A stretch of DNA of 64,000 nt from assembly GCF_000757485.1 (NCBI RefSeq), contig NZ_JPYO01000043.1, positions 62,001 to 126,000 of the forward strand, in the 5' to 3' direction. Of the stretch, positions 8,030 to 16,604 are shown piece after piece. How positions within the stretch are numbered: the stretch's first letter is position 1; every line of letters begins with the position of its first letter. Position numbers and translations under genes: made by a program. The stretch is from Achromobacter sp. RTa. GTDB lineage: Bacteria; Pseudomonadota; Gammaproteobacteria; Burkholderiales; Burkholderiaceae_B. Under the pieces are notes generated by a model. It had not been told where the DNA came from. It saw only the letters and a program-made list of their open reading frames with translations, and did no database searches.

Positions 8030-9543
8030 AATTTGCATTAGCCGCCGTATTGGCGGCGTCGGCGCATGCCGTCGCCGCCGCAGCACCCGCCGCGCCCGCC
8101 GGGCGCGACGATCTGACGCCCGAAGACCAGAAGCGCGTGACCGCGATCACCGCGCCCACGCGCGATTTTTCGAAGGTGGAAACCTTCGAGACCATGCAGG
8201 CCGGGGCGGCCACCACCAACAAGCTCATCAACGCCGACATCTTTTCCCAGCCTTCGGCGAACATGAGCTTCGAGGGGCGCCAGGAGTTCCAGGTGGGCAA
8301 CGGCCTGTTCCGCAAGGACTGGGTGTCGGCGCCCGCGTCCACGCAGGCATCCGACGGCCTGGGGCCGCTCTTCAACGCGCGTTCCTGCCAGGCCTGTCAT
8401 ACCAAGGACGGGCGCGGCACCGTGCCCGGATTCGATCCGCTTGAGCGCACGGATGCCGTGGCGCTGCTGCTGCGCCTGGCGGTGCCGCAGGGGCCCGACC
8501 GCGGTCATCCCAAGCTGGCAGCAGGCGAGATCGCATCGCTGCCGGAGCCCGTCTACGGCGTGCAGCTGCAGAACTTCGCGGTGGCGGGCCTGCCCGCCGA
8601 AGGCCGCATGGAGATCGAGTACGAACCGGTCTCCGTGGCGCTCAACGGCGGAGAGACGGCGACCTTGATGAAGCCGACCTACCGCATCGAGAACCTGGGC
8701 TATGGCCCCATGCGCGCCGACACGCAGATATCGCCGCGCCTGGCGCCGCCCATGATCGGCCTGGGCCTGCTCGAATCCATCCACGAGGCCGATATCCTGG
8801 CCAACGTGGGCGCTGACAAGCGGGACGGCATCGTCGGCAAGGCCAATTGGGTAACCGACGCGCGCACGGGCGCCCGCGTGCTGGGCCGCTTCAACCTGAA
8901 GGCCGGGCAGCCGACGGTGGAGCAGCAGAGCGCCGCCGCCTTCTCGAACGATATGGGCCTGTCGACCCCGCTGTTTCCCAAGCACTCCGGCGACTGCACG
9001 GCCGCGCAGCAGCCATGCCTGGACATGCCGCACGGCGCGCAGCCGCGCTTCGGCGCGGAAGAGGTGCCGGGCAAGCTCATGGACTTCGTCACCGTCTATT
9101 CCACCAACCTTGCCGTGCCGCAACGCCGCGATGCGGGCGATGCGCGCGTGCTGGCGGGCAAGAAGCTGTTCTACGAGGCCAACTGCGTCGCCTGCCACGT
9201 GCCGAAGTACGTCACCAGCCGCAACGCCAAGCAGCCCGAGCACCGCTTCCAGCTGATCTGGCCCTACACCGACATGCTGGTGCACGACATGGGCGAAGAC
9301 CTCGCGGACGGCGTGTCCGACGGCGAGGCCAACGGCCGCGAGTGGCGCACCCCGCCGCTGTGGGGCATCGGCCTGACCAAAACCGTGAATCCCAATGCCA
9401 CCTGGCTGCATGACGGGCGCGCCCGCAGCCTGTTGGAAGCGATACTGTGGCATGGCGGCACCGCCAAGCCCGCGCGCGACCGCGTGGTGGCGATGACCCC
9501 CGAAGAACGCGCCGATCTGATCCGTTTCCTGGAGTCGCTGTGA
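8026..9543 (+). CDS. Di-heme oxidoreductase (DUF1111 / thiol oxidoreductase-like cytochrome c)
   Basis: This 505-residue periplasmic c-type cytochrome has a short signal peptide, a first heme site SCQACH near residue 124 and a second NCVACH near residue 387. A WLHDGRA motif near the C-terminus is typical of the di-heme oxidoreductase family, which resembles MauG/CcpA-type peroxidases. The GTG start overlaps the upstream stop as GTGA, indicating translational coupling. With imelysins on both sides it may set the redox state of iron in the periplasm; that role is inference. Confidence 0.88.
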   Translation: MKFALAAVLAASAHAVAAAAPAAPAGRDDLTPEDQKRVTAITAPTRDFSKVETFETMQAGAATTNKLINADIFSQPSANMSFEGRQEFQVGNGLFRKDWVSAPASTQASDGLGPLFNARSCQACHTKDGRGTVPGFDPLERTDAVALLLRLAVPQGPDRGHPKLAAGEIASLPEPVYGVQLQNFAVAGLPAEGRMEIEYEPVSVALNGGETATLMKPTYRIENLGYGPMRADTQISPRLAPPMIGLGLLESIHEADILANVGADKRDGIVGKANWVTDARTGARVLGRFNLKAGQPTVEQQSAAAFSNDMGLSTPLFPKHSGDCTAAQQPCLDMPHGAQPRFGAEEVPGKLMDFVTVYSTNLAVPQRRDAGDARVLAGKKLFYEANCVACHVPKYVTSRNAKQPEHRFQLIWPYTDMLVHDMGEDLADGVSDGEANGREWRTPPLWGIGLTKTVNPNATWLHDGRARSLLEAILWHGGTAKPARDRVVAMTPEERADLIRFLESL

Positions 9544-10628
9544 TGGCCGGACTTGCCAAGCATGTATTGAAGCTGGCCGTGGCGGCCGCGCTGGCCGGGG
9601 CGGCGCCCTGGGCCGCGGGCGCCGGGCTGCCCGCCGACCTCGGCGAGCGGCTGGCAAGCGGCTATGCGCGCCCCGCGGTCGCGAAGATGGTGGACGCCGC
9701 CAAGGCGCTCGACGGCGCGCTGGACGGCTGGTGCGCCCAGCCCGGCGCGGCAGGCGCCGCCCGGGTCGGCGAGGCCTTCGAGAAGCTGGCGCTGGCCTGG
9801 TCCGGCGTTGAAATCCTCCGATTCGGGCCGCTGGTCCAGGCCAACCGCTACGAGCGCCTGGCCTTCTGGCCGGACACCCGCGGCGTGATGCCCAGGCAGG
9901 TGCAGGCGCTGATCGCCGCCAAGGACGAGGCGTTGCTCGCGCCGGGCGCCTTGTCGGGGCGCAGTGTCGCGGTGCAGGGGCTGCCCGCGCTGGAGTACGT
10001 GCTTTATGGCGAGCCGGGGCTGCTCGAGCAGAGCGGCGCGCCGGGCTTCGCCTATGCCTGCGGCTACGCCCGCGCGGTCGCCGCCAACGTCACCGCGATC
10101 TCCCGCGACGTGGCCCAGGCCTGGAGCGCCGAAGGCGACTTCGGCCGCCAGTTCGCGCATCCGCAGGCTGGCAACGACCTCTACCGCGATCCGCAGGAAG
10201 TGGCGTCCGAGGCCATGAAGGCTTTGTCCACCGGCCTGCAGTTCGCGCGCGACGTGAAGATCGTGCCGGTGCTGGGCGAGACCGCGGCGGCGGCGCGCCC
10301 CAAGCGCGCGGCATTCTGGCGCAGCAAGCTGTCCACGCGCCTGCTGGCGGCCAATGTGGATGGCTTGAACGCCTTTTACCAGGCGGGCGCGTATCCCTTG
10401 CCGGAGGGCGATGGCTGGATGGACGCATCGGTCCGCGGCGAGCTGGCCAGCGCCGCGCAAACGCTGCGGGCGGTGCCCGCGCTTGAGCAGGCGGTGGCGG
10501 ACGAGGACGGGCGCCGGCAGCTGACGCTGGCATCCCTCACGCTCAAGAACGCCAAGGCCATCGTCGACCAGGACCTGGCGCCCGCCCTGGGCGTCATGAT
10601 CGGATTCAATGCGCTCGATGGCGATTGA
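9543..10628 (+). CDS. Second imelysin family protein
   Basis: This 361-residue imelysin paralogue has a signal peptide (about 1-25). Its ATG overlaps the preceding stop codon (TGATG). Where the first imelysin has GYHAIE, this one has GLPALEYVLYG: the glutamate is kept but the histidine is replaced by proline. That pattern suggests a different or lost metal site. Tandem imelysins of two types are usual in this cluster. The protein is probably periplasmic and acts with the cytochrome upstream. Confidence 0.87.
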   Translation: MAGLAKHVLKLAVAAALAGAAPWAAGAGLPADLGERLASGYARPAVAKMVDAAKALDGALDGWCAQPGAAGAARVGEAFEKLALAWSGVEILRFGPLVQANRYERLAFWPDTRGVMPRQVQALIAAKDEALLAPGALSGRSVAVQGLPALEYVLYGEPGLLEQSGAPGFAYACGYARAVAANVTAISRDVAQAWSAEGDFGRQFAHPQAGNDLYRDPQEVASEAMKALSTGLQFARDVKIVPVLGETAAAARPKRAAFWRSKLSTRLLAANVDGLNAFYQAGAYPLPEGDGWMDASVRGELASAAQTLRAVPALEQAVADEDGRRQLTLASLTLKNAKAIVDQDLAPALGVMIGFNALDGD

Positions 10629-11739
10629 CCGGCGCGGTTTTCTCTCGCTGGCGGCGGCGCTGGGCCTGGCGCCTGGCGCGGCATGGGCCGCTGCGCCCGA
10701 GGACGGAGCTGCGCTGTACCTGAGCGCGCGCAAGCGCGGCGGCCGCGACGAAGCGGTGCTGCTGGACGGCGCGGGCAACGACCGCCTGGTGGTGCCGATG
10801 CCCGCGCGCGGCCATAGCTTCGCCATCGATCCCGCCGGCCGGCGCGCCGTCGTGTTCGGACGGCAGCCGGGCTTCTTCGCCCTGGCGTTCTCGCTGGGGG
10901 GCGAGGGCGGTCCCCAGGAATTGCCCTTGAACGATGAACGCCACTTCTTCGGTCATGGCGCCTTCCTGGACGGAGGGCGGCTGCTGGCCGCCACCGAAAA
11001 CGACTTCGAGGCGGGGCGCGGCGTGCTGGGGCTCTACGACGCATCGCCGGGCGGCAACTACCGGCGGGTCGGCGAGTTCGATACCGGCGGCATCGGTCCG
11101 CACGAGGTCGTGCTGATGCCCGACGGCAAGACGCTCTGCGTCGCCAATGGCGGCATCCTGACGCATCCGGACTACGGCAAGCTGGAACTCAATCTGGACA
11201 CGATGCGGCCGTCGCTGGCCTACATCGACGCCGCCAGCGGCGCGTTGCTGGAGAAAGAGGAACTCGCGCCCGAACTGCACCGCCTGTCCATCCGCCATCT
11301 TGCGCTGGCGGCCGATGGCTGCGTCTGGTTCGGTTGCCAATACATGGGACCCGCGGCCGACCGTCCGGCGCTGGTGGGCCGGCACCGGCGCGGCGGCCGG
11401 CTGGAGCTGTTCGAGGGCCCGGCGCAGACGCTGCGCCAGATGCGCAACTACGTGGGCTCGGTGGCGGTGGATGCCGCAGGCGCCGTCGTCGCCACGTCCA
11501 GCCCCGTGGGCGGCCAGGTGATCTACTGGGACGCGGCCAGCGGCCGCTGCCTGGGCACGACGGAACTGGCGGACGGCTGCGGCGTGGCACCCGCGGCGGA
11601 CGAGGGCTTTCTGCTCAGCAGCGGGCTGGGCGCGATGTTGCGCGTCGAGGCCGCGGGCACGGAACAGAAGCCGGTGCTGGCGCCATCGCGCGAGCTGTCC
11701 TGGGACAATCATTTCCGCAAGGTCGCGGCCAGGGCCTGA
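10609..11739 (+). CDS. DUF1513 domain protein, Tat-exported beta-propeller
   Basis: This 376-residue protein starts inside the 3' end of the imelysin gene with a 20-bp overlap. ATG 10618 is an alternative start. The N-terminus DRRGFLSLAAALG is a twin-arginine signal, so the protein should be exported folded. The body has repeated blade-like segments (GPHEVVLMPDGKTLCVANGG is typical) matching DUF1513, a predicted propeller family. It is the last gene of the imelysin unit. No enzymatic residues can be assigned. A metal- or redox-related partner role is inferred only from conserved neighbours. Confidence 0.85.
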   Translation: MRSMAIDRRGFLSLAAALGLAPGAAWAAAPEDGAALYLSARKRGGRDEAVLLDGAGNDRLVVPMPARGHSFAIDPAGRRAVVFGRQPGFFALAFSLGGEGGPQELPLNDERHFFGHGAFLDGGRLLAATENDFEAGRGVLGLYDASPGGNYRRVGEFDTGGIGPHEVVLMPDGKTLCVANGGILTHPDYGKLELNLDTMRPSLAYIDAASGALLEKEELAPELHRLSIRHLALAADGCVWFGCQYMGPAADRPALVGRHRRGGRLELFEGPAQTLRQMRNYVGSVAVDAAGAVVATSSPVGGQVIYWDAASGRCLGTTELADGCGVAPAADEGFLLSSGLGAMLRVEAAGTEQKPVLAPSRELSWDNHFRKVAARA

Positions 11740-11767
11740 GCCGTCTTCTTACAAACCCTGACATAAC

Positions 11768-11786
11768 AGGGCCGCATCGCGGCCCT
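11768..11786 (+). terminator. Possible terminator hairpin of the imelysin operon
   Basis: A perfect 8-bp stem, AGGGCCGC with GCGGCCCT around a 3-base loop, lies 29 bp after the DUF1513 stop. No T-run follows, so it may protect the 3' end rather than terminate. Confidence 0.4.
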
Positions 11787-11898
11787 TCGCGCTGGCCGCA
11801 TCTGATAAAGTTTTCGGTCGTTTTTTTCGGGCCTTTCGCCGCCGGGCCGTCCCAAGGCGAAAATGCCCTGCGTTCGCAACCTTTTGGCAGGAGATTCC

Positions 11899-12732
11899 AT
11901 GGAAGAAGCCTTGAAAGAATTTAGCGCCTGGGCTCCCAGGCTGGTGGACCTGGGCATCAATCTGCTCGTCGCCTTGCTGATCCTCATCATCGGCTGGTGG
12001 GTGTCTTCCCTGCTCGGGAGCTGGGTGCGCCGGGCCGCGTCGCGGTCCAGCAAGATCGATCCCACGATCATTCCCATGTTCTACAGCACCGTGGTCTGGA
12101 CGGTGCGCATCTTCACCGTGATCGCCGTGCTGGCGCGCTTTGGCGTCCAGACGGCCAGCCTGATTGCCGTGCTGGGCGCCGCCGGCCTGGCCGTGGGCCT
12201 CGCCTTGCAGGGCACGCTGCAGAACATCGCGGCGGGCATCATGCTGCTGATACTGCGCCCCATCCGCGCGGGCGAATACATTGCGTTGAGCTCCGGCTCG
12301 GACGGCACGGTGGAAGAAGTGGGGCTGTTCCTCACACGCCTGGTCCAGGTCGACGGCATCCACCTGACCTTGCCCAACAGCACGGTCTGGAATGCCACCA
12401 TCACCAATTACAGCCGCAACAAGACGCGCCGCCTGGACATTCCGGTTCCCGTTCGTTACGGCGACGACCTGGAAGTGGTGCTGGCCAAGCTGAAGGCGCT
12501 GGTGGACGCCCGTCAGGACGCGCTGAAGGACCCCGAGCCCCAGGTGAAGGTGTTCGACTACAAGGAGAACGGCGTCATCGTCAACGTACGCGTATGGGCC
12601 GAAGCCAGCAAGTACTGGGACCTGCGCTGGGGCCTCTACCAGCAGATCCGCAGCTCGCTGGAGGAAGCCGGCTTTCAGCCGCCCATCCCGCTGCGCGAAA
12701 TCCAGAATCCGAAGACGGGCGCCGCCGCCTGA
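11899..12732 (+). CDS. Small-conductance mechanosensitive channel (MscS family)
   Basis: This 277-residue inner-membrane channel opens under membrane tension to release solutes during hypo-osmotic shock. Three membrane segments are visible (about 17-40, 57-80, 85-115). The third is the pore helix with the Gly/Ala-rich run LGAAGLAVGLALQGTLQNIAAG. The cytoplasmic beta and C-terminal domains follow, with the conserved PNSTVWNATITNYSRN. The length is close to E. coli MscS (286). GGCAGGAGA precedes ATG 11899. It has its own terminator. Confidence 0.93.
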   Translation: MEEALKEFSAWAPRLVDLGINLLVALLILIIGWWVSSLLGSWVRRAASRSSKIDPTIIPMFYSTVVWTVRIFTVIAVLARFGVQTASLIAVLGAAGLAVGLALQGTLQNIAAGIMLLILRPIRAGEYIALSSGSDGTVEEVGLFLTRLVQVDGIHLTLPNSTVWNATITNYSRNKTRRLDIPVPVRYGDDLEVVLAKLKALVDARQDALKDPEPQVKVFDYKENGVIVNVRVWAEASKYWDLRWGLYQQIRSSLEEAGFQPPIPLREIQNPKTGAAA

Positions 12733-12753
12733 GCGGCGTTCAACCCGCCAAAG

Positions 12754-12781
12754 AAACGGGCGCCCTGGGCGCCCGTTTTTT
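12754..12781. terminator. Bidirectional terminator between MscS and IclR genes
   Basis: The hairpin ACGGGCGCC with GGCGCCCGT is flanked by an A-run on the left and six T residues on the right, and lies between two converging genes. Confidence 0.9.
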
Positions 12782-12796
12782 CATCTCGGGGATATC

Positions 12797-13558
12797 TCAC
12801 GCCTGGACGGCCAGGCGCGCCAGCTCGGCCTTGATCCAGCCGGCGATTTCGCGCTGGCGCTGGGCCGGCATGCGGTCGATGATGGCGGTGACGCTGACGG
12901 CGAGCAGCGGCGCGCCCTGGGCATCCAGCAGGGCGCAGCCCACGCCCAGCGCGCCGCGCACCGCATGGTTGCCGACGACCGAGTAGCCGCGGGCGCGGGT
13001 GTTGTCGATGAGGCGGTACATTTCCTGCGGCGTCATACCGCCGTACTCGTCCAGGCGGCCGGAGTTGCGCTCGACGATGCCGCGCGCGACGTCATCGGGC
13101 AGCGCGGCCAGCAGGGCCATGCCGCCGGAACCTACGCCCAGCGGCTGCCGCTTGCCGGCATAAGTGGCCAGGATCTGCACGGGGTAGCTGCCTATCTCGC
13201 GATGCAGGCTGATCGAGTCGTCATCGTCGCGCACCACCAGGAACACGGCGTCGCCCGTGCGGTCGGCCAGGCGGCGCAGCACGGGCAGCAGCTGGCGAAC
13301 GCGCGGATCGCGCGAGCGCGTATCCGGGTCCACCGCCAGCTGGGCGCGATATTTCTTGGTGCCGGCCACGGGCAGCACCAGGCCGGCATCGAGCAGGGCC
13401 GCCAGCAGGCGATAGATGGTGGGACGCTGTATGCCCGTCAGGCGCGCGATATCGGTCACGCTGAGACCATCGGGACCTTGGTCCCGCAGGGCGGCCAGGA
13501 CGGCCAGCCCGCGCCGCAATGTGCGTGGGCCTGCGGCCGCGGCATCGCTGTCTTGCAT
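12797..13558 (-). CDS. IclR family transcriptional regulator
   Basis: This 253-residue regulator has an N-terminal winged helix-turn-helix (about 15-75; LSVTDIARLTGIQRPTIYRLL) and the IclR effector-binding domain (about 90-250; VGSGGMALLAALP). ATG 13558 is preferred; a GTG 30 bp upstream is possible. It is divergent from a Bug-type binding-protein gene, a common Alcaligenaceae pairing in which the regulator controls uptake of a carboxylic acid. Two matching palindromes in the shared gap are candidate sites. Confidence 0.9.
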   Translation of the reverse strand: MQDSDAAAAGPRTLRRGLAVLAALRDQGPDGLSVTDIARLTGIQRPTIYRLLAALLDAGLVLPVAGTKKYRAQLAVDPDTRSRDPRVRQLLPVLRRLADRTGDAVFLVVRDDDDSISLHREIGSYPVQILATYAGKRQPLGVGSGGMALLAALPDDVARGIVERNSGRLDEYGGMTPQEMYRLIDNTRARGYSVVGNHAVRGALGVGCALLDAQGAPLLAVSVTAIIDRMPAQRQREIAGWIKAELARLAVQA

Positions 13559-13611
13559 GCAAATCTCTGAAAATCTAGGGGTTATCACGGAACGTTCAAG
13601 GGAAAACCATT

Positions 13612-13699
13612 GTCCGTACCGTGGACTCTACCTTGATGCGGCGCCCGTGTATAGCTCAGAATGCGTCATCCAATAATTCGAATCGTCCATTTCATGGAC
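13612..13699. promoter_or_regulatory. Paired candidate operators GTCCRTnnCRTGGAC
   Basis: Two 15-bp sites lie at 13612-13626 (GTCCGTACCGTGGAC) and 13685-13699 (GTCCATTTCATGGAC), 73 bp centre to centre, about seven helical turns. The second has 6-bp perfect arms. A possible -10 AATAAT is at 13672-13677. Placement in the IclR/Bug intergenic region suggests IclR binding, possibly with looping; this is inference. Confidence 0.5.
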
Positions 13700-13719
13700 A
13701 GTACCTGCACGGAGACACT

Positions 13720-14709
13720 ATGACTACAGGTCAAAAGCCTGGACTGCGGCGCCTCGCCGCCACTCTTCTGGCTACCGCCGCAAGCGCATTCGCCATGGGT
13801 TCCGCCCATGCCGCCTATCCCGACAAGCCCGTACGCATCGTGGTCGGCTTTTCCGCCGGCGGCACCACCGACGTGATCGCCCGCATCATGGCCAAGGAAC
13901 TGACCGAAAGCCTCGGCCAGTCGTTCGTGGTCGAGAACAAGCCGGGCGCCGGCAGCAACATCGCCACCGACATGGTGCAGCGCGCCGCGCCCGACGGCTA
14001 TACGCTGCTGTTCGTGGCGGTCACCAGCGCCATCAACCAGACGCTGTACAAGAACGTCAACTTCGACCTGACCAAGGATTTCACGCCAGTGGCGCTGGGC
14101 GCCAAGGTGCCGAACATCCTGGTGGTCAATCCCCAGGTGCCGGTCAAGTCGGTGCAGGAACTGGTGGACTACGCGAAGAAGAACCCGGGCAAGCTGGCAT
14201 TCGCCTCCTCGGGCAGCGGCACCTCCATCCACATGGCGGGCGAGCTGTTCAAGATGAAGACCGGCATCGACGTGCTGCACGTTCCGTACAAGGGCAGCGC
14301 GCCGGCCGTGACCGACCTGATCGGCGGCCAGGTGCAATTCATGTTCGACAACATGCCCTCGTCGTGGCCGCACGTGCAGTCGGGCAAGCTGCGCGCCCTG
14401 GCCGTGACGACCAAGGAACGCTCCAAGAGCGCGCCGGACCTGCCCACGATGCAGGAATCGGGTTATGAGAACTTCGACGTGTCGTCCTGGTTCGGCCTGA
14501 TCGCGCCGGCCGGCACGCCGCCCGAAGTCGTGAACAAGCTCAATGCCGTGATGGTCAAGGCGCTGGACAAGCCCGAAGTGCAGAAGAGCTTCGAGAGCCT
14601 GGGCGCGGTGGGCGTGAAGACGACGCCGGCCGAATTCGGCCAGTTCATCAAGTCGGAAGTGGAAGGCTGGGCTCCGGTGGTCAAGGCCTCGGGCGCCAAA
14701 GTGGATTGA
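13720..14709 (+). CDS. Bug-family tripartite tricarboxylate transporter substrate-binding protein
   Basis: This 329-residue periplasmic solute-binding protein has a signal peptide (about 1-29, ending GSAHA). The family signature YPDKPVRIVVGFSAGGTTDV follows directly, then VVENKPGAGSNI and YKGSAPAVTDLIGGQVQFMFD. These proteins capture small carboxylates, often for TctAB-type permeases. No permease gene is adjacent here, as is usual for orphan Bug proteins of Bordetella and Achromobacter. GGAGA precedes ATG 13720. The ligand is unknown. Confidence 0.93.
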   Translation: MTTGQKPGLRRLAATLLATAASAFAMGSAHAAYPDKPVRIVVGFSAGGTTDVIARIMAKELTESLGQSFVVENKPGAGSNIATDMVQRAAPDGYTLLFVAVTSAINQTLYKNVNFDLTKDFTPVALGAKVPNILVVNPQVPVKSVQELVDYAKKNPGKLAFASSGSGTSIHMAGELFKMKTGIDVLHVPYKGSAPAVTDLIGGQVQFMFDNMPSSWPHVQSGKLRALAVTTKERSKSAPDLPTMQESGYENFDVSSWFGLIAPAGTPPEVVNKLNAVMVKALDKPEVQKSFESLGAVGVKTTPAEFGQFIKSEVEGWAPVVKASGAKVD

Positions 14710-14751
14710 TCTTCGCGTCCCGGGCGGCATGCCGCCCGGCGACCGATGCGT

Positions 14752-14783
14752 GGGGACGGGCTGATGCCCGTCCCTATTTTTTT
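14752..14783 (+). terminator. Rho-independent terminator after the Bug gene
   Basis: The stem GGGACGGGC/GCCCGTCCC with a 4-base loop is followed by TATTTTTTT, 42 bp downstream of the stop. Confidence 0.9.
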
Positions 14784-14841
14784 GGCAAAGGCTGGCGGCA
14801 CTCCGGCGCTTGCCCGGCGTCCCCGGCCTGCGGCGCGCAGC

Positions 14842-15618
14842 CTATTTCTTTCTGGCGGCCGACAGCATCGCGGTGCAGACGCCGCGCATCATGTCCACTT
14901 CGTCGCGGCTCAGGCCCAGCCGCGAGAACAGATGCCGCATGCGGGGCATGAGCTTCTTGGGATGGGCGGGGTCGAGGAACTGCACCCCGATCAGCGCCTC
15001 TTCCCAGTGCGCCAGGAAGGCCTGGACCGCTTCTCCCGAGGCCGGGGCGGCGCCGCGCGCGGGCTCCTGCGCGGTCGACGCGGGCAGGAGCGGGGCGCCT
15101 TGGGCCACCAGCAGCGCGTAGCGCAGTTCCCAGGCGGCCAGTTGCAGCGCCTGGGCCACGTTCAGCGAGCTGTATTCCGGGTTGGCGGGAATGTGGCAGA
15201 TGCGGTGGCACAACGCGATCTGGGCATTGGTCAGCCCGGCGCGTTCGGTGCCCAGCACGACGGCGGCCACGCCCTCAGCCGTGTCCGCCAGGTGGCCGCG
15301 GGCAAGTTCGGCGGCCTGCCTGATGTCGCAGGGCGGGGGGCCCAGGTCGCGGACCCGGGCGGTGAGCGCGAAAGCCAGCGTAACGGGCCCCAGCGCCTCT
15401 TCGAGCGAGCCATACACCCGGGCGCCTTCCAGCACGTCCAGCGCGCCGCTGGCCAACGCGATGGCCTCGGGCTGGCTGGTTACATCCGGAAATTTCGGCT
15501 CTACCAGCACCAGCTCGGAAAAGCCCATCGTCTTGATCGCGCGGGCCGCCGAACCGACGTTTCCGGGGTGGCTGGGGTTCACCATGATGAACCGAACACG
15601 TGAAAATGCTTGAGTCAT
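14842..15618 (-). CDS. trmJ: tRNA (cytidine/uridine-2'-O-)-methyltransferase TrmJ
   Basis: This 258-residue SpoU-class (SPOUT) methyltransferase adds a 2'-O-methyl group to nucleotide 32 of tRNAs, using S-adenosylmethionine. Motif 1 is seen as NPSHPGNVGSAARAIKTMG (residues 14-32), motif 2 as VLGTERAGLTN, and motif 3 as SLNVAQALQLAAWELRYA. A C-terminal tail of about 80 residues includes the usual FLDPAHPKKLMPRMRHLF segment. It is divergent from suhB with 130 bp between, an arrangement common in betaproteobacteria. Confidence 0.94.
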   Translation of the reverse strand: MTQAFSRVRFIMVNPSHPGNVGSAARAIKTMGFSELVLVEPKFPDVTSQPEAIALASGALDVLEGARVYGSLEEALGPVTLAFALTARVRDLGPPPCDIRQAAELARGHLADTAEGVAAVVLGTERAGLTNAQIALCHRICHIPANPEYSSLNVAQALQLAAWELRYALLVAQGAPLLPASTAQEPARGAAPASGEAVQAFLAHWEEALIGVQFLDPAHPKKLMPRMRHLFSRLGLSRDEVDMMRGVCTAMLSAARKK

Positions 15619-15748
15619 TTAAAATGGCACGTTTGGCTTAGTGCCTTCCTGGTTTTTTGGGTCGATTTCCCCGTTGGGGCAAGCGCGGCCCCAGGGGGCG
15701 GCAAGCGGCCTACCATCAAGCCAACTCATCGCATTCGTACGGAATTTT

Positions 15749-16534
15749 ATGCACCCGATGCTCAACATCGCCATCAAGGCGGCCCGGCGTGCCGGCACCA
15801 TTATCAACCGTGCCAGCATGGATTTGGAACGACTCAGCGTGGCTCGCAAGGGGCCGCGCGATTATGTCACGGAAGTCGACCGTGCCGCCGAGGAGTCCAT
15901 TGTCGAGACGCTGCGCGCCGCCTACCCGGACCATGCCGTCCTGGGCGAGGAATTCGGCCTGCAGGGTCCCGACCAGGCCGAGTTCCAGTGGATCATCGAT
16001 CCCCTGGACGGCACCACCAACTTCATCCATGGCCTGCCCAACTACGCTGTGTCCATCGCGCTGACGCAGCGCGGCCAGGTCACGCAGGCAGTCATCTACG
16101 ACCCGTCGCGCAATGAATTGTTCACGGCGAGCCGCGGCAGCGGCACGTTCCTGAACGACCGCCGCGTGCGCGTCTCGGGCCGCACTCGCTACCATGACGC
16201 GCTGCTGGGCGCGCACTGGCCGAATTCCGGCGACCTGGAACAGGGCTCCGTGCGTTTTCGCCAGATGGCCGAAGGCAGCACGGGCGTGCGCCGCCTGGGC
16301 GCCACGGTGCTGGACCTGGCCTATGTGGCCTGCGGCCGCCTGGACGGTTTCTGCGGCGTCGGCCTGAAGCCCTGGGACCTTGCCGCGGGCAGCCTGATGG
16401 TTCTCGAAGCCGGCGGGCTGGTCTCGGACTTCGACGGCGAGCAGGGCTGGATGGATACCGGCAACGTGCTGGCCGCCAGCCCCAAGATCTTCACGCAGAT
16501 GCTGTCCGCCCTGAATCCGCAGCCGGCGGCCTGA
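15749..16534 (+). CDS. suhB: Inositol-1-monophosphatase family protein SuhB
   Basis: This 261-residue protein belongs to the Mg-dependent inositol monophosphatase family. In E. coli, SuhB is mainly an rRNA antitermination factor with Nus proteins. The metal-binding motifs are DYVTEVD (about 36-42), GEE, IDPLDGTTNFIHG (about 84-96) and the C-terminal PWDLAAGSLMVLEAGG. ATG 15749 starts the conserved MHPMLNIA; the longer upstream frame is not conserved. It has a strong terminator and is divergent from trmJ. Confidence 0.92.
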   Translation: MHPMLNIAIKAARRAGTIINRASMDLERLSVARKGPRDYVTEVDRAAEESIVETLRAAYPDHAVLGEEFGLQGPDQAEFQWIIDPLDGTTNFIHGLPNYAVSIALTQRGQVTQAVIYDPSRNELFTASRGSGTFLNDRRVRVSGRTRYHDALLGAHWPNSGDLEQGSVRFRQMAEGSTGVRRLGATVLDLAYVACGRLDGFCGVGLKPWDLAAGSLMVLEAGGLVSDFDGEQGWMDTGNVLAASPKIFTQMLSALNPQPAA

Positions 16535-16561
16535 GGCGGGCGCTTGCGCCTGCCAGTGAGA

Positions 16562-16585
16562 ACGCCCCCGATCGGGGGCGTTTTT
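16562..16585 (+). terminator. Rho-independent terminator of suhB
   Basis: The stem ACGCCCCC/GGGGGCGT is followed by TTTTT, 27 bp after the suhB stop. The minus-strand nosX gene ends on the other side, so it may work weakly in both directions. Confidence 0.88.
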
Positions 16586-16604
16586 CATGCGCGGCCGGCG
16601 TTCT

